A stretch of DNA of 34,360 bases from an uncultured Clostridia bacterium (GCA_947590905.1 CANQCU010000017.1:1-34360); one strand, 5' to 3'. Positions 1 to 10,448 are shown, counted from the stretch's first letter. Program-made: numbers and translations. The notes: generated from the sequence alone by a model not told the origin.

Positions 1-2336
1 TTATAACCTTCCCAAGTTGTGAAAGCTATTATTACGTTTTTACCAAGTGCCATTTCTCCATTTTGTGTAGAAGGTCCGTCTGCTATAACGTCTCCTGCCT
101 TAACTTTTTCGCCTTTTACTACTATTGGTTTTTGATTTATACATGTTCCACCATTTGTTCTCTTGAATTTACGTAGTCTATAGGTTTCAATTTCGCCTTT
201 GGTGTTTTCTATTGTTATTTCGTCACCTGTAACTTTTTTAACTACACCATTTGATTTTGCAAGTATCATTATTCCAGAGTCTTTTGCTGCTTTGTATTCT
301 ATTCCTGTTCCAACTATTGGTGAATCTGTTATCATTAGAGGTACTGCTTGACGTTGCATGTTTGCACCCATTAGCGCACGGTTTGCATCGTCATGCTCTA
401 AGAATGGTATCATTGCTGCACCAACTGATACTAATTGCTTTGGTGATACATCCATATAGTCTACTTGATCTGCTGATACTTCTGTTACTTCGTCTAAGTA
501 TCTAACTTTTATTTTCTTATTTATAAATTTTCCATCTTTTCCGATTGGTTCATTTGCTTGTGCTATTGCGTGTCCGTCTTCATCATATGCTGCCATATAT
601 ACTATCTCGTCTGTAACTTTATGTGTTTTTGGATCTATTTTTCTATATGGTGTTTCTATGAAACCATATTCGTTTATTATAGCAAATGATGATAATGCTG
701 AAATTAGTCCTATGTTTGGTCCTTCTGGTGATTCTATTGGGCATAATCTTCCGTAGTGTGTATAGTGAACGTCTCTTACTTCGAATCCTGCTCTTTCACG
801 AGAAAGTCCACCAGGTCCTAATGCTGAAATTCTTCTTTTATGTGTTAATTCTGATAATGGATTTGTTTGATCCATGAATTGTGAAAGTTGTGAACTTCCA
901 AAGAATTCTCTTATTGATGATGTTATTGGTTTTGTGTTAATTAATGTTTGTGGAGTTACAACGTCTAAATCTTGTATTGTCATTCTTTCTCTTACAACTC
1001 TTTCTAGTCTTGTTAAACCAATTCTAAATTGATTTTGTAATAGTTCTCCAACACTTCTTATACGTCTATTTCCTAAGTGGTCTATATCATCAACAGATCC
1101 TAAGTTATGTGCTAAATTTAAAAGATAACTTACAGAAGCTATTATATCTTCTGTTGTTATGTGCTTTGGAATTAATTCTCCTAAAGCTTCTTTTATTGCT
1201 TTTTTTAAGTCTTTTTCTTCAGTTGTTTCTAATATATGTTTAAGTACTGCATAGTTAACTTCTTCTTTTATGTTTAAGTCACTTAAATCTATGTTTACTA
1301 CATTATGGATATCAACTGTTCCATTTCCTATAATTCTTACTTTTTTGTCTTCTACTTTTACATTTACTATGTTTATTCCTGAGTCTTGTATCTTACGAGC
1401 CATTTCTTTTGTTATGACTGTATCTTTAGATACTAAAACTTCACCAGTTTCTTCATCTACTATATCATCAAATGCTATTTTATTTTCTATTCTTGTTGCT
1501 AAACTTAGTTTTTTGTTGAATTTGTATCTTCCAACTCTTGCTAAGTCATATCTTCTTTCGTCAAAGAATAGTCCGTTAAATAGGTTTCTTGCAGCATCTA
1601 CTGATGGTAATTCTCCTGGTCTTAATTTCTTATATATTTCGATTAGTGCTTCATCTTGAGTCTTTACTGTGTCTTTTTGTAATGTTGCTAAGATTTTTTC
1701 ATCTTCCCCGAACATTTCTATCATAGATTCGTCTGTTGTTAGTCCTATTGCTCTTAAAAGTGTTGTTACTGGTAATCTTCTTGTTCTATCTACTCTTGCA
1801 TAGAATACATCATTTGAGTCTGTTTCGTATTCTATCCATGCTCCTCTTATTGGCATTACTGTTGATGTAAAGATTTTCTTTCCAGTTTTATCAAAGTCTG
1901 CTGCATAATAGCATCCTGGTGAACGTACTAACTGACTAACTATAACTCTTTCTGCTCCATTGATTACAAATGTACCACTATCTGTCATTATAGGAAAATC
2001 ACCTAAATATATCTCTTGCTCTTTGATTTCTCCTGTTTCTTTATTGATTAATCTAACTTTTACATGTAATCTTGATGAATATGTTGCGTCTCTTTCCTTT
2101 GTTTCCTCTAATGAATATTTTGTTTTGTCTTCCATGTAATAATCAAAGAATTCAAGTACTAAATTTCCAGAATAATCTACTATTGGTGATATATCTCTTA
2201 ATACTTCGCCTAACCCTTCTTTTAAAAACCATTCATAAGAGTCTTTTTGCACTTTAATGAAATTTGGCATTTCAATGCTGTCGCCAATTTTTGCGAACGT
2301 TTTACGTACGCATTTTTCGTGTTTTACATCTTTCAT
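1..2336 (-). CDS. rpoB: DNA-directed RNA polymerase subunit beta (3' end beyond the window)
   Basis: This is the beta subunit of RNA polymerase, which forms part of the catalytic cleft. About 778 codons are present; the C-terminal part lies beyond base 1. The start ATG at 2336 follows a TAAGGAGTG ribosome binding site, and the protein opens [20 protein letters not shown]. The rifampicin-pocket segment ([20 protein letters not shown], then [10 protein letters not shown]) is encoded at about 820-900 and looks wild type. The later [11 protein letters not shown] block is also present. Reading is uninterrupted. CGG triplets occur in the coding strand, but those I located are out of frame, mostly as the C of one codon followed by a GGN codon, so this long gene is a control for the CGG rule seen elsewhere. 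The gene has its own promoter and a leader of about 200 nt. Confidence 0.97.
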   Translation of the reverse strand, partial: MKDVKHEKCVRKTFAKIGDSIEMPNFIKVQKDSYEWFLKEGLGEVLRDISPIVDYSGNLVLEFFDYYMEDKTKYSLEETKERDATYSSRLHVKVRLINKETGEIKEQEIYLGDFPIMTDSGTFVINGAERVIVSQLVRSPGCYYAADFDKTGKKIFTSTVMPIRGAWIEYETDSNDVFYARVDRTRRLPVTTLLRAIGLTTDESMIEMFGEDEKILATLQKDTVKTQDEALIEIYKKLRPGELPSVDAARNLFNGLFFDERRYDLARVGRYKFNKKLSLATRIENKIAFDDIVDEETGEVLVSKDTVITKEMARKIQDSGINIVNVKVEDKKVRIIGNGTVDIHNVVNIDLSDLNIKEEVNYAVLKHILETTEEKDLKKAIKEALGELIPKHITTEDIIASVSYLLNLAHNLGSVDDIDHLGNRRIRSVGELLQNQFRIGLTRLERVVRERMTIQDLDVVTPQTLINTKPITSSIREFFGSSQLSQFMDQTNPLSELTHKRRISALGPGGLSRERAGFEVRDVHYTHYGRLCPIESPEGPNIGLISALSSFAIINEYGFIETPYRKIDPKTHKVTDEIVYMAAYDEDGHAIAQANEPIGKDGKFINKKIKVRYLDEVTEVSADQVDYMDVSPKQLVSVGAAMIPFLEHDDANRALMGANMQRQAVPLMITDSPIVGTGIEYKAAKDSGIMILAKSNGVVKKVTGDEITIENTKGEIETYRLRKFKRTNGGTCINQKPIVVKGEKVKAGDVIADGPSTQNGEMALGKNVIIAFTTWEGY

Positions 2337-2539
2337 GGATTGTTTTTCACTCCTTAATAATATTTTAATTTGTGAAGCTTTAGATAAAATTTATCTTTAA
2401 AGAAGTCCTTCTTAAAATATACATACTAACTTTCGAATTCTTATCGCTTCAAAATAAGTTTTTTCAAGCTATAGAGGCATATTTTAATTCCTCTTCTTTT
2501 AGAATTTAAACATATTTATCGATTATAATACAGTTAAAT

Positions 2540-2569
2540 ATTATAGCATGTATTAGCAAAGGTTGTCAA
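2540..2569 (-). promoter_or_regulatory. Promoter of rpoB
   Basis: On the minus strand a perfect -35 TTGACA (2564-2569) is followed by an 18-bp spacer ending in TGC and a perfect -10 TATAAT (2540-2545). The TGn makes it an extended -10. It leaves a 5' leader of roughly 195 nt before the rpoB start, in which I recognise no known riboswitch or ribosomal-protein binding site. Confidence 0.85.
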
Positions 2570-2640
2570 GCCTTACGGAAAAAATAATTTGAAAATTTTT
2601 TGAAAAAAATTTTTAACTATAATTTGTTTATAAAATTAAA

Positions 2641-2791
2641 AAGAAAAGAGTAATATAATTATTTTTTTAAGTTTTGCTGTCGCAACTTCCAAAATAACAT
2701 TTTTAATGTAAGTTGCTCCATATCGCACTTCGCTTACGCTCCGTTTGGTCGCTTACGCAACTTAAAAAAATAATTATATTACTCTTTTCTT
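2641..2791. repeat. 151-bp element with 33-bp perfect terminal inverted repeats
   Basis: Bases 2641-2673 are the exact reverse complement of 2759-2791. The 85-bp centre holds a smaller hairpin (GCAACTT ... AAGTTGC with inner ACATT/AATGT) and, on the minus strand, two copies of GCGTAAGCGA. It lies between the radical SAM gene and rpoB and has no coding capacity. It could be a non-autonomous MITE-like element, or a long RNA hairpin ending the upstream transcript. No clear target-site duplication is visible. Confidence 0.75.
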
Positions 2792-2817
2792 ATTGGAAAA
2801 TATCTTATATATTTCTT

Positions 2818-3696
2818 CTAATATTCCCATTTTGGAACATACTTATCTTCGTCTTCTTCTAGGTAGTCTTGCATATATCCATTTTCTATTCCTAGTTCAT
2901 ATACATAGTCTTCTATAATGTCATATTCTTCTTTTGTTATTTTTCTGTTTATCTCTTCATACTCATTTGCTTTATACGTAGGGAAATACTGGGTCATGAT
3001 ACTTATATAAACTTTTTCATCTATATTTTCTTTAATCCATTTTAATATATTTTTTGTGTTTTCTATATTGTTAGGTAAAACTAAATGTCTTATTATAAGT
3101 CCTTTTTGTATCATTCCATTTTGGTCAAATTTAGGATAGCCTACCTGCCTATACATTTCTTTTATTGCATTTGTTGCTATTTCAAAATAATTATTTACTT
3201 TTGAATATTTAAGTCCTAAGTTATTATCATAATATTTTAAGTCTGGTAAATACACATCTACTATTCCTTCTAACTTTTTAATTGTTTCTACATTCTCATA
3301 TCCATTTGTATTATAAATAATTGGAAGCTTTAGCCCTTCTTTTCTTGCTAATTTTACCGCTTCTATTATTTTATTTGCATATATTGTTGGAGATACTAAA
3401 TTTATATTTTCTGCCTTATTTTCTTGCTGTTTTAAGAATATTTCTACTAATTCTTCTGTTTCTATTTTTCTCCCTTTTCCTAAATTACTTATTTCATAGT
3501 TTTGACAAAATACACAATTTAGATTACATTTTGAAAAAAAGACTGTTCCTGAACCATTTTTTCCACTTATACATGGTTCTTCAAATTTATGAAGGCTTAC
3601 TCCTCCTATTTCTACTTTTTCTCCTGCTTTGCATCTTCCAAAAGTATTTTTCCTATCTACTTTACATTTGTGTGGACATATTGTACATTCTTCCAT
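2818..3696 (-). CDS. PflX-like radical SAM protein
   Basis: This protein resembles the pyruvate formate-lyase activating enzyme-like radical SAM family (COG1313, PflX), whose substrate is unknown. The N terminus has a cysteine cluster (CTICPHKC, then GRCKAG), followed by the radical SAM iron-sulfur motif CNLNCVFC. The reading frame stays open to an ATG at 3738 (306 aa), but I prefer the ATG at 3696 (292 aa). It has a GGGAG ribosome binding site five bases upstream and starts MEECTICPHKC, as family members usually do. The upstream ATG has no ribosome binding site and follows a hairpin directly. The radical SAM assignment is secure; the reaction is not known. Confidence 0.88.
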   Translation of the reverse strand: MEECTICPHKCKVDRKNTFGRCKAGEKVEIGGVSLHKFEEPCISGKNGSGTVFFSKCNLNCVFCQNYEISNLGKGRKIETEELVEIFLKQQENKAENINLVSPTIYANKIIEAVKLARKEGLKLPIIYNTNGYENVETIKKLEGIVDVYLPDLKYYDNNLGLKYSKVNNYFEIATNAIKEMYRQVGYPKFDQNGMIQKGLIIRHLVLPNNIENTKNILKWIKENIDEKVYISIMTQYFPTYKANEYEEINRKITKEEYDIIEDYVYELGIENGYMQDYLEEDEDKYVPKWEY

Positions 3697-3746
3697 TTTT
3701 TCTCCCATTCCCTCTAAGACAAAAACTTTTCTTTCCATATAATTTT

Positions 3747-3790
3747 AAGGCTACAAGCTTTTTAACTTGTAGCCAATATTTTTTCTTTTG
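3747..3790. terminator. Hairpin between the DUF4190 and radical SAM genes
   Basis: A perfect GGCTACAAG / CTTGTAGCC stem closes a short loop. On the minus strand, where the genes lie, it is followed only by an AT-rich tail, so termination there may be weak. On the plus strand it is followed by a clear T run. It probably ends the DUF1653/propeller/DUF4190 transcript. Confidence 0.55.
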
Positions 3791-3824
3791 TATTTTTTAG
3801 TCTTTATTTTTTATAATTTCTTTT

Positions 3825-4076
3825 TTAATATGATGCAATCATAAGTAATATTAAACTAGCATATATAAATACACAAAGAGAAAGTCCTATAATTCCTGTT
3901 ATTGCACCTGCTTTTCCTACTTTACTTCCTGTTCTCCTTGCAGATTTTGCTCCCAATACTATCCCTAGTATTGCTGTTGGTATTGACATATACCAGAAGA
4001 ATACTGATATTATTGATATTATTCCTAATGTTAATGCTCCTGCTCCCATTGCTGAATTTTTTGTGTTTTCTTCCAT
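3825..4076 (-). CDS. DUF4190-like small membrane protein
   Basis: This is an 83-residue protein of two hydrophobic segments (about residues 14-42 and 56-82) joined by a short basic loop (GAKSARRTGSKVGKAG). That is the layout of DUF4190 membrane proteins, whose function is unknown. Its ATG begins one base after the stop of the propeller gene, and its AAGGAGG ribosome binding site lies inside the end of that gene, so the two are translationally coupled. The position suggests a membrane role linked to the secreted propeller protein, but this is inference. Confidence 0.75.
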   Translation of the reverse strand: MEENTKNSAMGAGALTLGIISIISVFFWYMSIPTAILGIVLGAKSARRTGSKVGKAGAITGIIGLSLCVFIYASLILLMIASY

Positions 4077-4077
4077 A

Positions 4078-6070
4078 TTAATTTTCCTCCTTTGTCATAT
4101 TTATTTCTGCTATTTGTTCCATTGTTTCTAGATTATTTATTCTCATTAAGTCTTCAGAAACTGTAAACAAATTGTTTTCTATGTATAGTCCTCTTAATAG
4201 TCTTGAATTCGTAGAATAACTTACTGTGTTCTTTTTATCATGTACTACTGTTCCTTTTAAGTTTATTCCATCTTCTGGATTAATACTATATACGAAATAT
4301 CCTTCTGATATATAATCTTTTCGGTAATTTTTATAATAATTTATTACTTCATCATTTGAGTCTGAACTTTGTATTTCAAACTTTTCTGTATAATTGTTTA
4401 CTGGTATTGCTATTAATCCTTTTTCTTTAGAAAATAGTAAAGCTTTTGGATTAGTTAATATTGCGGATGTAGAATAACTATCTCCTATTACCGTACTTGA
4501 AATTTCTTTTGGTTTCGATACATCTGTTACATCAAATAATGCCATCTTCATTCCTGTTATTCTTGCTGTTTGTGATATAATTCTTCCTGATGAATCTCTT
4601 CTAATAGATTCTTCTGTTTGCATTCCTATTCCTATTAAGTAGTTATCATCATAAGGATGTAAATATGTACTATATCCTGGTATTTTTAATTTTCCTAATA
4701 CTTTCGGAGATGTCGGCGTACTTAAATCTATTACGTACAATGGATCTACTGTTTTATATGTAACTAAATATGCTTTCTCTCCTATAAATCTTGAAGAATA
4801 CATCTTTTCACCTTTTGCTAAATTTGAAGTTGTACCTATTTCTTTTAAGTTTTCATCAAGTACAGCTATTCTTGAGCCCTTTTTAGAATCATATAAAGCT
4901 ACTCTTAGGTTTCCTTCGTATTCATCTAATGAATATTGATTTATTGTTGTCCCTTGTATTTTTGCCTTTGCTACATACTTGATTTCACCATCTTCTTGCA
5001 TTTTAAATTTGTATATGTATGTTTTGTATCCATTTTCTTCATATTCATCCCATGTGAATGCACCTATTATTCCTTTTATTCCAAATATACTTGATATTGG
5101 TGGTACTGAAGAATTATAAGTGTATTCTTGATTTAAAAGATATATATAATTTTCTGATATGTAGGCATTTGATATATCTATTAAATATGGACTTACCTTT
5201 ATTTCGTTTTTTGCATTATTTAAATCTACAAATGATATTATTGTTTGATATCTTGTATCTATGTCTTTTATATATTTTATATCATTTAGTTTTATTTCTT
5301 TTTGTTCATTATCTTCTTCATAATATCTATCTATTTTTTCATATTCTTTTCTTAATATTCCTGAAGATATTACATATAGTTTGTTATCTATACATCTTGA
5401 TGTATAATATGGCTCATTTATTTGATATTCTTTTATTAGTAATGGATTTGTTTTATCTGTTGTATCATATATGTTTACTATTGTATTATTATTGCTTGAA
5501 TAACTATTATAATTAGCATCACTTAATATGATTACTAATATATTTTCTTTATATATTATCATTTCTTCTGGAATTCCATTAACTGATTCTATTCTTGAAG
5601 AAATTATAGGATTTTTCTCATCTTGTACATTTGTTATTATTACATCTTCTCCTGAAATAGAATATATGTAATTCCCATCTGTTTTTATTATATCTGCTTC
5701 GTCTACATTTTCTACTTGAATATTGGTTGTTGAATAGTCTTTTGATGAACTTGATTCTGCTAGATTATTTGTTGCTGCACTATCTAAAAGCATGTCTGTT
5801 GAACTCATAACTCCTCCGTAAACCTGATGATGGTCTTGTGCTTGCAACAGATTTATTTATGCCTGATACTATCGACCATGGAAGTGCTACTATTTGCTTT
5901 GCTACATCTAATATTTCATTACTGTTATTATTATATTTCTTTTCTAGTTCTCTTTCTGTTTTTATACTTAAAAGCTCTACTTTACTTGAATTAAAGCTAA
6001 TTTTAGCAATTATTAATATTATAATAATTATTACAACACATATTGCTATTTTCAATTTTTTGTGTTTCAT
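4078..6070 (-). CDS. Membrane-anchored beta-propeller protein, joined across a +1 shift at CGGA
   Basis: This is an extracytoplasmic beta-propeller protein of the COG4880 type. An N-terminal membrane segment (about residues 8-25) leads into a disordered stretch and then the family hallmark STTNIQVENVDEADIIKTDG. Repeated blade-like segments follow, such as PLYVIDLSTPTSPKVLGKLK. The frame from 6070 reads 84 codons to an in-frame CGG (quadruplet CGGA, 5815-5818) and would stop soon after. Skipping one base there continues SSTDMLLDSAATNN and gives 663 aa in all. CGA is used normally in this gene (low coordinate 4321, residue R of NYRKDY). The start lies 18 bases after the DUF1653 stop. The molecular role is unknown. 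Confidence 0.85.
5815..5818 (-). other. +1 frameshift site CGGA in the beta-propeller gene
   Basis: In-frame CGG follows a TTA codon. The continuing frame is TTA - CGGA - GGA - GTT - ATG. Skipping C yields glycine in a low-complexity linker. Confidence 0.85.
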
Positions 6071-6088
6071 AGTTTTTTCCTCCCAATT

Positions 6089-6352
6089 TTATTCACCTTT
6101 AAATTTTTTTGCAACGCTTTCTACTGCTTGAAGTTCGAATCTGTATTCTTGTTTTACATTTGGATATTTTTCTTTATCTACTTTTGATAAAAACATATCA
6201 TAAGGTCTAATATATAGTTCATTTTGTCCTCCGTATAATGCGCGGTATGCAACATATTTTTCTTTTGTTTCACTATGTATTGCTATATCTTCTACTATAT
6301 AATAGTCTCCTTTAAAATGTCTATAAATTCCATGTATTTTTAACTCTTGCAT
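6089..6352 (-). CDS. DUF1653 domain protein
   Basis: An 87-residue protein of the DUF1653 family, recognised from the pattern G-YRHFKGDYY-VEDIAIHSET, then YRALYG and the acidic/aromatic C-terminal part. The family is soluble and widespread in bacteria and has no established reaction. A GGGGGAG ribosome binding site precedes the ATG. It is the first gene of a three-gene operon with the propeller and DUF4190 genes (18-base gap). No CGG is in frame. Confidence 0.85.
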   Translation of the reverse strand: MQELKIHGIYRHFKGDYYIVEDIAIHSETKEKYVAYRALYGGQNELYIRPYDMFLSKVDKEKYPNVKQEYRFELQAVESVAKKFKGE

Positions 6353-6460
6353 TTTTTAGGTATCTCCCCCTTTATTAATTTTTTATATTTATTCATAATA
6401 ATTATATCTTATACTTTTCTTATTCACAAGTATTTTTCATATAAAATTAATTCTTGTATG

Positions 6461-6508
6461 AAAATAAGTATGAATTATACTTTTAATTGTATAAATCATA
6501 CTTATTTT
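6461..6508 (-). terminator. Terminator-like hairpin downstream of the SASP gene
   Basis: A 20-base left arm (6461-6480) pairs with 6489-6508 with one mismatch, closing an 8-base loop. On the minus strand the stem ends ACTTATTTTC. It lies between the SASP stop and the DUF1653 start and probably insulates the spore gene from the next operon. Confidence 0.65.
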
Positions 6509-6550
6509 AACTAATATATAATTATTTAATTCGAAATTATTTGAAATAGA

Positions 6551-6727
6551 CTACTTATTTTCTACGCTTCTATTTGCTATTTCTATTGCCTTTGATACTA
6601 TATTCCCGCAAGTTTTAGAAGATACATTTCCCCATCCACCTTCTTGTTTTACTTCATTGTATACTCCTAATTCTTTTGCTATTTCTTCCTTTAAATTTTC
6701 TGACATTAGACTTCTATTCTTAGACAT
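6551..6727 (-). CDS. Alpha/beta-type small acid-soluble spore protein
   Basis: A 58-residue protein that matches alpha/beta SASP, the spore DNA-coating proteins degraded at germination. The first conserved block is EEIAKELGVYNEV ending in GGWGNVSSKTCG; the second is IVSKAIEIANRSV. The start ATG follows TTAGGAGG by eight bases. The protein is shorter than a typical SASP and the usual GG-MV segment of the second motif is reduced. It lies just downstream of ypeB, so two spore-germination functions are adjacent. Expression late in the forespore would be expected, but I could not confirm a sigma-G promoter. Confidence 0.85.
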   Translation of the reverse strand: MSKNRSLMSENLKEEIAKELGVYNEVKQEGGWGNVSSKTCGNIVSKAIEIANRSVENK

Positions 6728-6808
6728 TTTATTTACCTCCTAATAATTTAGAGATAAATTTATTATTTGTATTTTTTTATTTTTTATTTCATGTAATTTT
6801 TTCAAATT

Positions 6809-8198
6809 TTAAGTTGTAAGTGTTCCATTTGGAGTATTTACTATCATTAATATATCTTCTTCTTTTCCGTTTTCTGCATTTATATATACCAAGAATTCAT
6901 TTTCTTTAACTTTTCCTTTAAATTCCCAACATAATATTTCTGTATTATATTCTGTTGGAATTATTGCCAAATTTTCTGAATCTATTTCAATTTTTGGATT
7001 TAATTTTTCTTTTGCTTTTTCTTTCGTTATTATATTTTTATTTTCTTCTCTTTCATGATGGCAATTCAAATATCCTGCTGATTCCATTCCTAAAATTTCT
7101 CCATCATCTAATGCTATTTTTACTTTTATTAAATCTGCATATACTGTTATGTCATCTTGCATGTATGCATAGTTTATTAATATTGTTCCATTTTGTTTTA
7201 AATAATATGTTTCTTTCATATTATTATATCCTTTTTCGTTAAGGAATTTTTTTCCAATTTCAATTGCTTCCTCGTCTTTTATTTTTTCTTCTTGTATTTC
7301 TCTATAATAGTTCATATATACAATATGTCCACCTTTTTGAGAAATTGCTATTGATTTTGTTTTATCTCCTTGCTTTATTATAAAGCTATATGATGGAATG
7401 TTTCCATTTTCTGATAAGCCATTACTTGAAATTTCTTCGTCTTTTGCTCCTGTAAAATCTTTTGCTATTTGTTTTGCTTTTGTTTCGTCTATATTATCTC
7501 CTGTAAGTCCTTTTCTTTCTGGACTTGTCATATGCTCTGAAAATGCTCCATCATATATTAGCCCCGTATAATCATCAAATGTTGACTCTATATTTCCAAA
7601 GCTATCTGTTGATATGTTACTTACTTGCTGTGCGAAAGCTTTTTTTCCTTCGCTAGTTAATTCTCCCCATTTTATACTTCCATCATTTATCTCTGTTGCT
7701 AGCTGATTTAATGTTGCATTTAGTCCGAACAGAATATTCATGCATTTTTTCTAAATTTGATAAATCTTCATCAGTTAAATCTTGTCCATTTATTGCTTTC
7801 ATTGATAGTGTATAGCTATAATCACTAACTTGGTTTAAAAATTTTTGTGCATTTGATAGCCCTTCATTATTTATTGGAAGTCTTGATAAATATACTTCTG
7901 CAAGATTTGCTTCACTCCAAACATTAGCGAGTGTTTCTGCTCCATGCTCTGCTGTTGAGCTGATTGTAGATTTAGCAAGATATGTTTCTACTTCTTCCAT
8001 ATAGCTTATTAATTCATAAAATGCCATATTATATGCATTTTCTGAGACTTCCCTATATTCTCTTTGTTTATTGTAAGTATAGATTCCCAGTGCAATAACT
8101 ATTGCTAAAAGTATTAATATGCAAACTACCATTGTTAGCATATGCCTATCTTTTAGTCTGTTTTTCCAATCCATTAGTTTTGTTTTTATATTTTTCAT
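6809..8198 (-). CDS. ypeB: Germination protein YpeB, joined across a +1 shift at CGGA
   Basis: YpeB stabilises and localises the spore cortex-lytic enzyme SleB. The first frame (from 8198, ribosome binding site AAGGAAG) encodes a membrane segment at about residues 21-42 and the helical N domain up to LEKMHEYSV. An in-frame CGG (CGGA, 7724-7727) is followed in the +1 frame by LNATLNQLATEI and the two C-terminal PepSY-like repeats, for example AKQIAKDFTGAKDEEI and AIEIGKKFLNEKGYN. The joined product is 462 aa, close to the usual length of about 450. No sleB is adjacent in this window, which differs from the common sleB-ypeB pair. Confidence 0.87.
7724..7727 (-). other. +1 frameshift site CGGA in ypeB
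   Basis: In-frame CGG follows GTT. The continuing frame is GTT - CGGA - CTA - AAT - GCA. One residue lies between SV and LNATLNQL. Confidence 0.85.
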
Positions 8199-8275
8199 TT
8201 CGTCTTCCTTTCCAAATTTTAGTTTTATTATTATTTTGTAACTTTTTTGGAAATTTATACAAAATGGAGAAATAA

Positions 8276-9401
8276 TTATTTATTTAATACTATATTACAA
8301 ATATCTCTTGCTGAATTTGGCTTTGCATATTTTTTTATATTCTCTTTTATTTCATTTATTTTTTCTTCATTATATAATGCTTTTATTATTGCTGTTTCTA
8401 TGTTTTCATCTTTTTTTATCCATATTGCTAAATTATGTCTTTCTAGAAATTCTGCATTTTCTTCTTCTTGCCCTGGTATTGGATTTATCGCAATTATTGG
8501 TGTTCCTATTGCCATGCTTTCTGAAACTGTTATTCCTCCGAGGTTTGGTAATAACAACGTCTGATACGCTCATAAATTCTGGAACTTTATCTGTAAATTC
8601 TATAACTCTTATTTTTTCTTTTGCATTATATTTTTCTACTATTTCGTTAAATTTATTAAATATTTTTTCATTCTTACCTGATATTGCAATTACTTGTAAA
8701 TTTCTATTTTCTTTTGCTAGTGTTTCTAATATCTCGTATACATTATTTTTTGCTAGTCCATATTTTCCACCAGCAAAAAATAGTATCTTTTTTGTATTTT
8801 CTTTTAAGTTAAATTCTTTTATTATTTCTTCTTTATTATATTTCTTCGAGAATTTTCCTGATATTGGTATCCCTGTTACATATATTTTATTTTCATCTAT
8901 TCCTTTTTCTATTAATTTTTCTTTCATCTCATTATTTGATATAAAGAAATAATCTACATATTCGTGTTTTACTAACCATTGGTCATGAGGCTGAAAGTCT
9001 GTAAGTATATTTGCTAGTTTTACATTTATTTTTTTATGTTTTATTAGTGATGCACACATTTGTGTTGAAAATGGATGTGTTGATATAATAATATCTGGGT
9101 TTATTCTTCTTATTAGAGCTTTTAATTTTATTGAAAATAGTTTATTTGATACTTTTGTAACTCCTGATATTGGACCTTTGTTTGAATGTTTATATACTTT
9201 TCCCCATGCCCAAGGTGTTTTTTTTGCCATATCTGTATATGCTTTTACTGTAAGCTTATTTACTGCTTTATTCACATATTCCATGCAGTCTATCATTTCT
9301 ATTTCTACATCTTCATAATTATTTTGTAATGCTTCTTTTATTGCATTTGCTGCACTTAAATGTCCTCCACCATAAGTTGCATAAAATATTAATACTTTCA
9401 T
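8276..9401 (-). CDS. MGDG-synthase-type (diacylglycerol) glycosyltransferase, joined across a +1 shift at CGGA
   Basis: A GT28-family glycosyltransferase resembling processive diacylglycerol glucosyltransferase (UgtP type), which makes membrane glycolipids from UDP-glucose. I start at the ATG at 9401 because GGGAG lies just upstream and the protein begins MKVLIFYATYGGGHLSAA, the family's N-terminal glycine loop; the frame stays open to 9476. Mid-protein LTDFQPHDQW and the C-domain segment VPEFMSVSDVVITKP are conserved. There the frame breaks at an in-frame CGG (CGGA, 8537-8540). The +1 frame gives the donor-binding GGITVSESMAIGTP block. Joined length is 374 aa, as expected. The KPGG motif is intact only if the quadruplet supplies glycine. 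Confidence 0.9.
8537..8540 (-). other. +1 frameshift site CGGA in the glycosyltransferase gene
   Basis: The context is AAA - CCT - CGGA - GGA - ATA - ACA. Skipping C gives KPGGIT, the conserved nucleotide-sugar-binding motif, so glycine is the expected residue. Confidence 0.92.
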
Positions 9402-9526
9402 TTTATCTCCCTTTAATTTATACCTATTTATATTTGTTATCAATTTTTTGTTTACTTTATCACTTAAATTTATCATTTAGAATAATTTTATTATAATTTA
9501 AATGGTTTTCTTCTATTAAAGAATTA

Positions 9527-10382
9527 TTATTTTGTTTCAATAGTTCCGAAGTTCGTTATTGGCAAAAGTCTTATTAACACTTTTCCTTCTATTTTTTCTA
9601 TCGGAATACATCCAAAGTTTCTAGAATCTGTACTTCCTCCTCTATTATCTCCTAAAACATATATTGTTCCTTCTGGAACTGTTAAATTACAAAATTCCCC
9701 AGTTATACCTGTATAATGTTCTTCTTTTGAAAGCTCTTCAAAATATTCTCCATTAACATATACTTGGCCTTTGTAAATTTTTATTTCGTCTCCTGCAACT
9801 CCTACAACTCTTTTTACATAGGTCTCTTTTTTATCATCATTAAAAAGATTTATAAATTTTGTAAATATATTACTTTTATTATATTTTGCAATTGGCTCTC
9901 CTTCATATATACTTGCTGGTTCGTCAACAGCGTCAAATATTACCATTTCTCCTCTTTTTATTTCTTGATGAGTAGTTATGCTCCATCTATCTATCAATAA
10001 TATATCTTTTTCATTTAATGTTGGATACATTGAATTTCCAGATACTGCAACTAATGAAAATATGAAGTGTCTTATTAAAAGTGCTGATATTGTAGCTACT
10101 ATAATACATAATATTCCTTCTTTAATTTTCTTTTTTATTTGTTTTTTAGTTACTTTCTTTTTTTGTGTTTTTTTATTTGAAGGTATATTCTTATTTAATT
10201 CTTCTTTTTTATATGAATTTTGATTTTTATCTGATTTTTCTTTTTGAACTAAAATTTGATCTTTATTTTGTTCTTGATTTTGTATATCTTTTATTTGCTT
10301 ATTTTCTGTATTATCTACAATATATTTATAATATTTATTAAAAAAATCTATATCATCTTTGTCGTTTTGCGTATGTGTTCAC
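9527..10382 (-). CDS. lepB: Signal peptidase I, start unresolved
   Basis: Type I signal peptidase cleaves signal peptides at the outer membrane face. The catalytic serine box (SGNSMYPTLNEKDILLIDR), the lysine box (YVKRVVGVAGDEIKIYKGQVYVNG) and the GDNR-GGSTDSRNFG box are all present. The first ATG in this frame is inside the serine box, so the real start is upstream. A membrane segment and a Lys/Asn/Gln-rich cytoplasmic tail of about 85 codons are open in frame back to a TGA at 10379-10381, with no ATG, GTG or TTG. Two options remain: a rare ACG start 7 nt after a GAAGGTG ribosome binding site, or the GTG at 10382 with a +1 change at CGAC (10361-10364). The enzyme is certain; the first codons are not. 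Confidence 0.9.
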
Positions 10383-10405
10383 CTTCTCTTATAATAATGA
10401 ATAAT

Positions 10406-10448
10406 CACTCCTAAATGTTAAACGTCTTTTGTATAACATTTAGAAGTG
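10406..10448. promoter_or_regulatory. Long hairpin in the M23 peptidase - lepB gap
   Basis: Fifteen-base arms (10406-10420 and 10434-10448, one mismatch) close a 13-base loop. On the minus strand no T run follows, so it is a poor terminator. Its 3' arm contains AGGAGTG, which would be hidden in the folded form. It may stabilise the upstream mRNA end or influence lepB translation. Confidence 0.55.
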
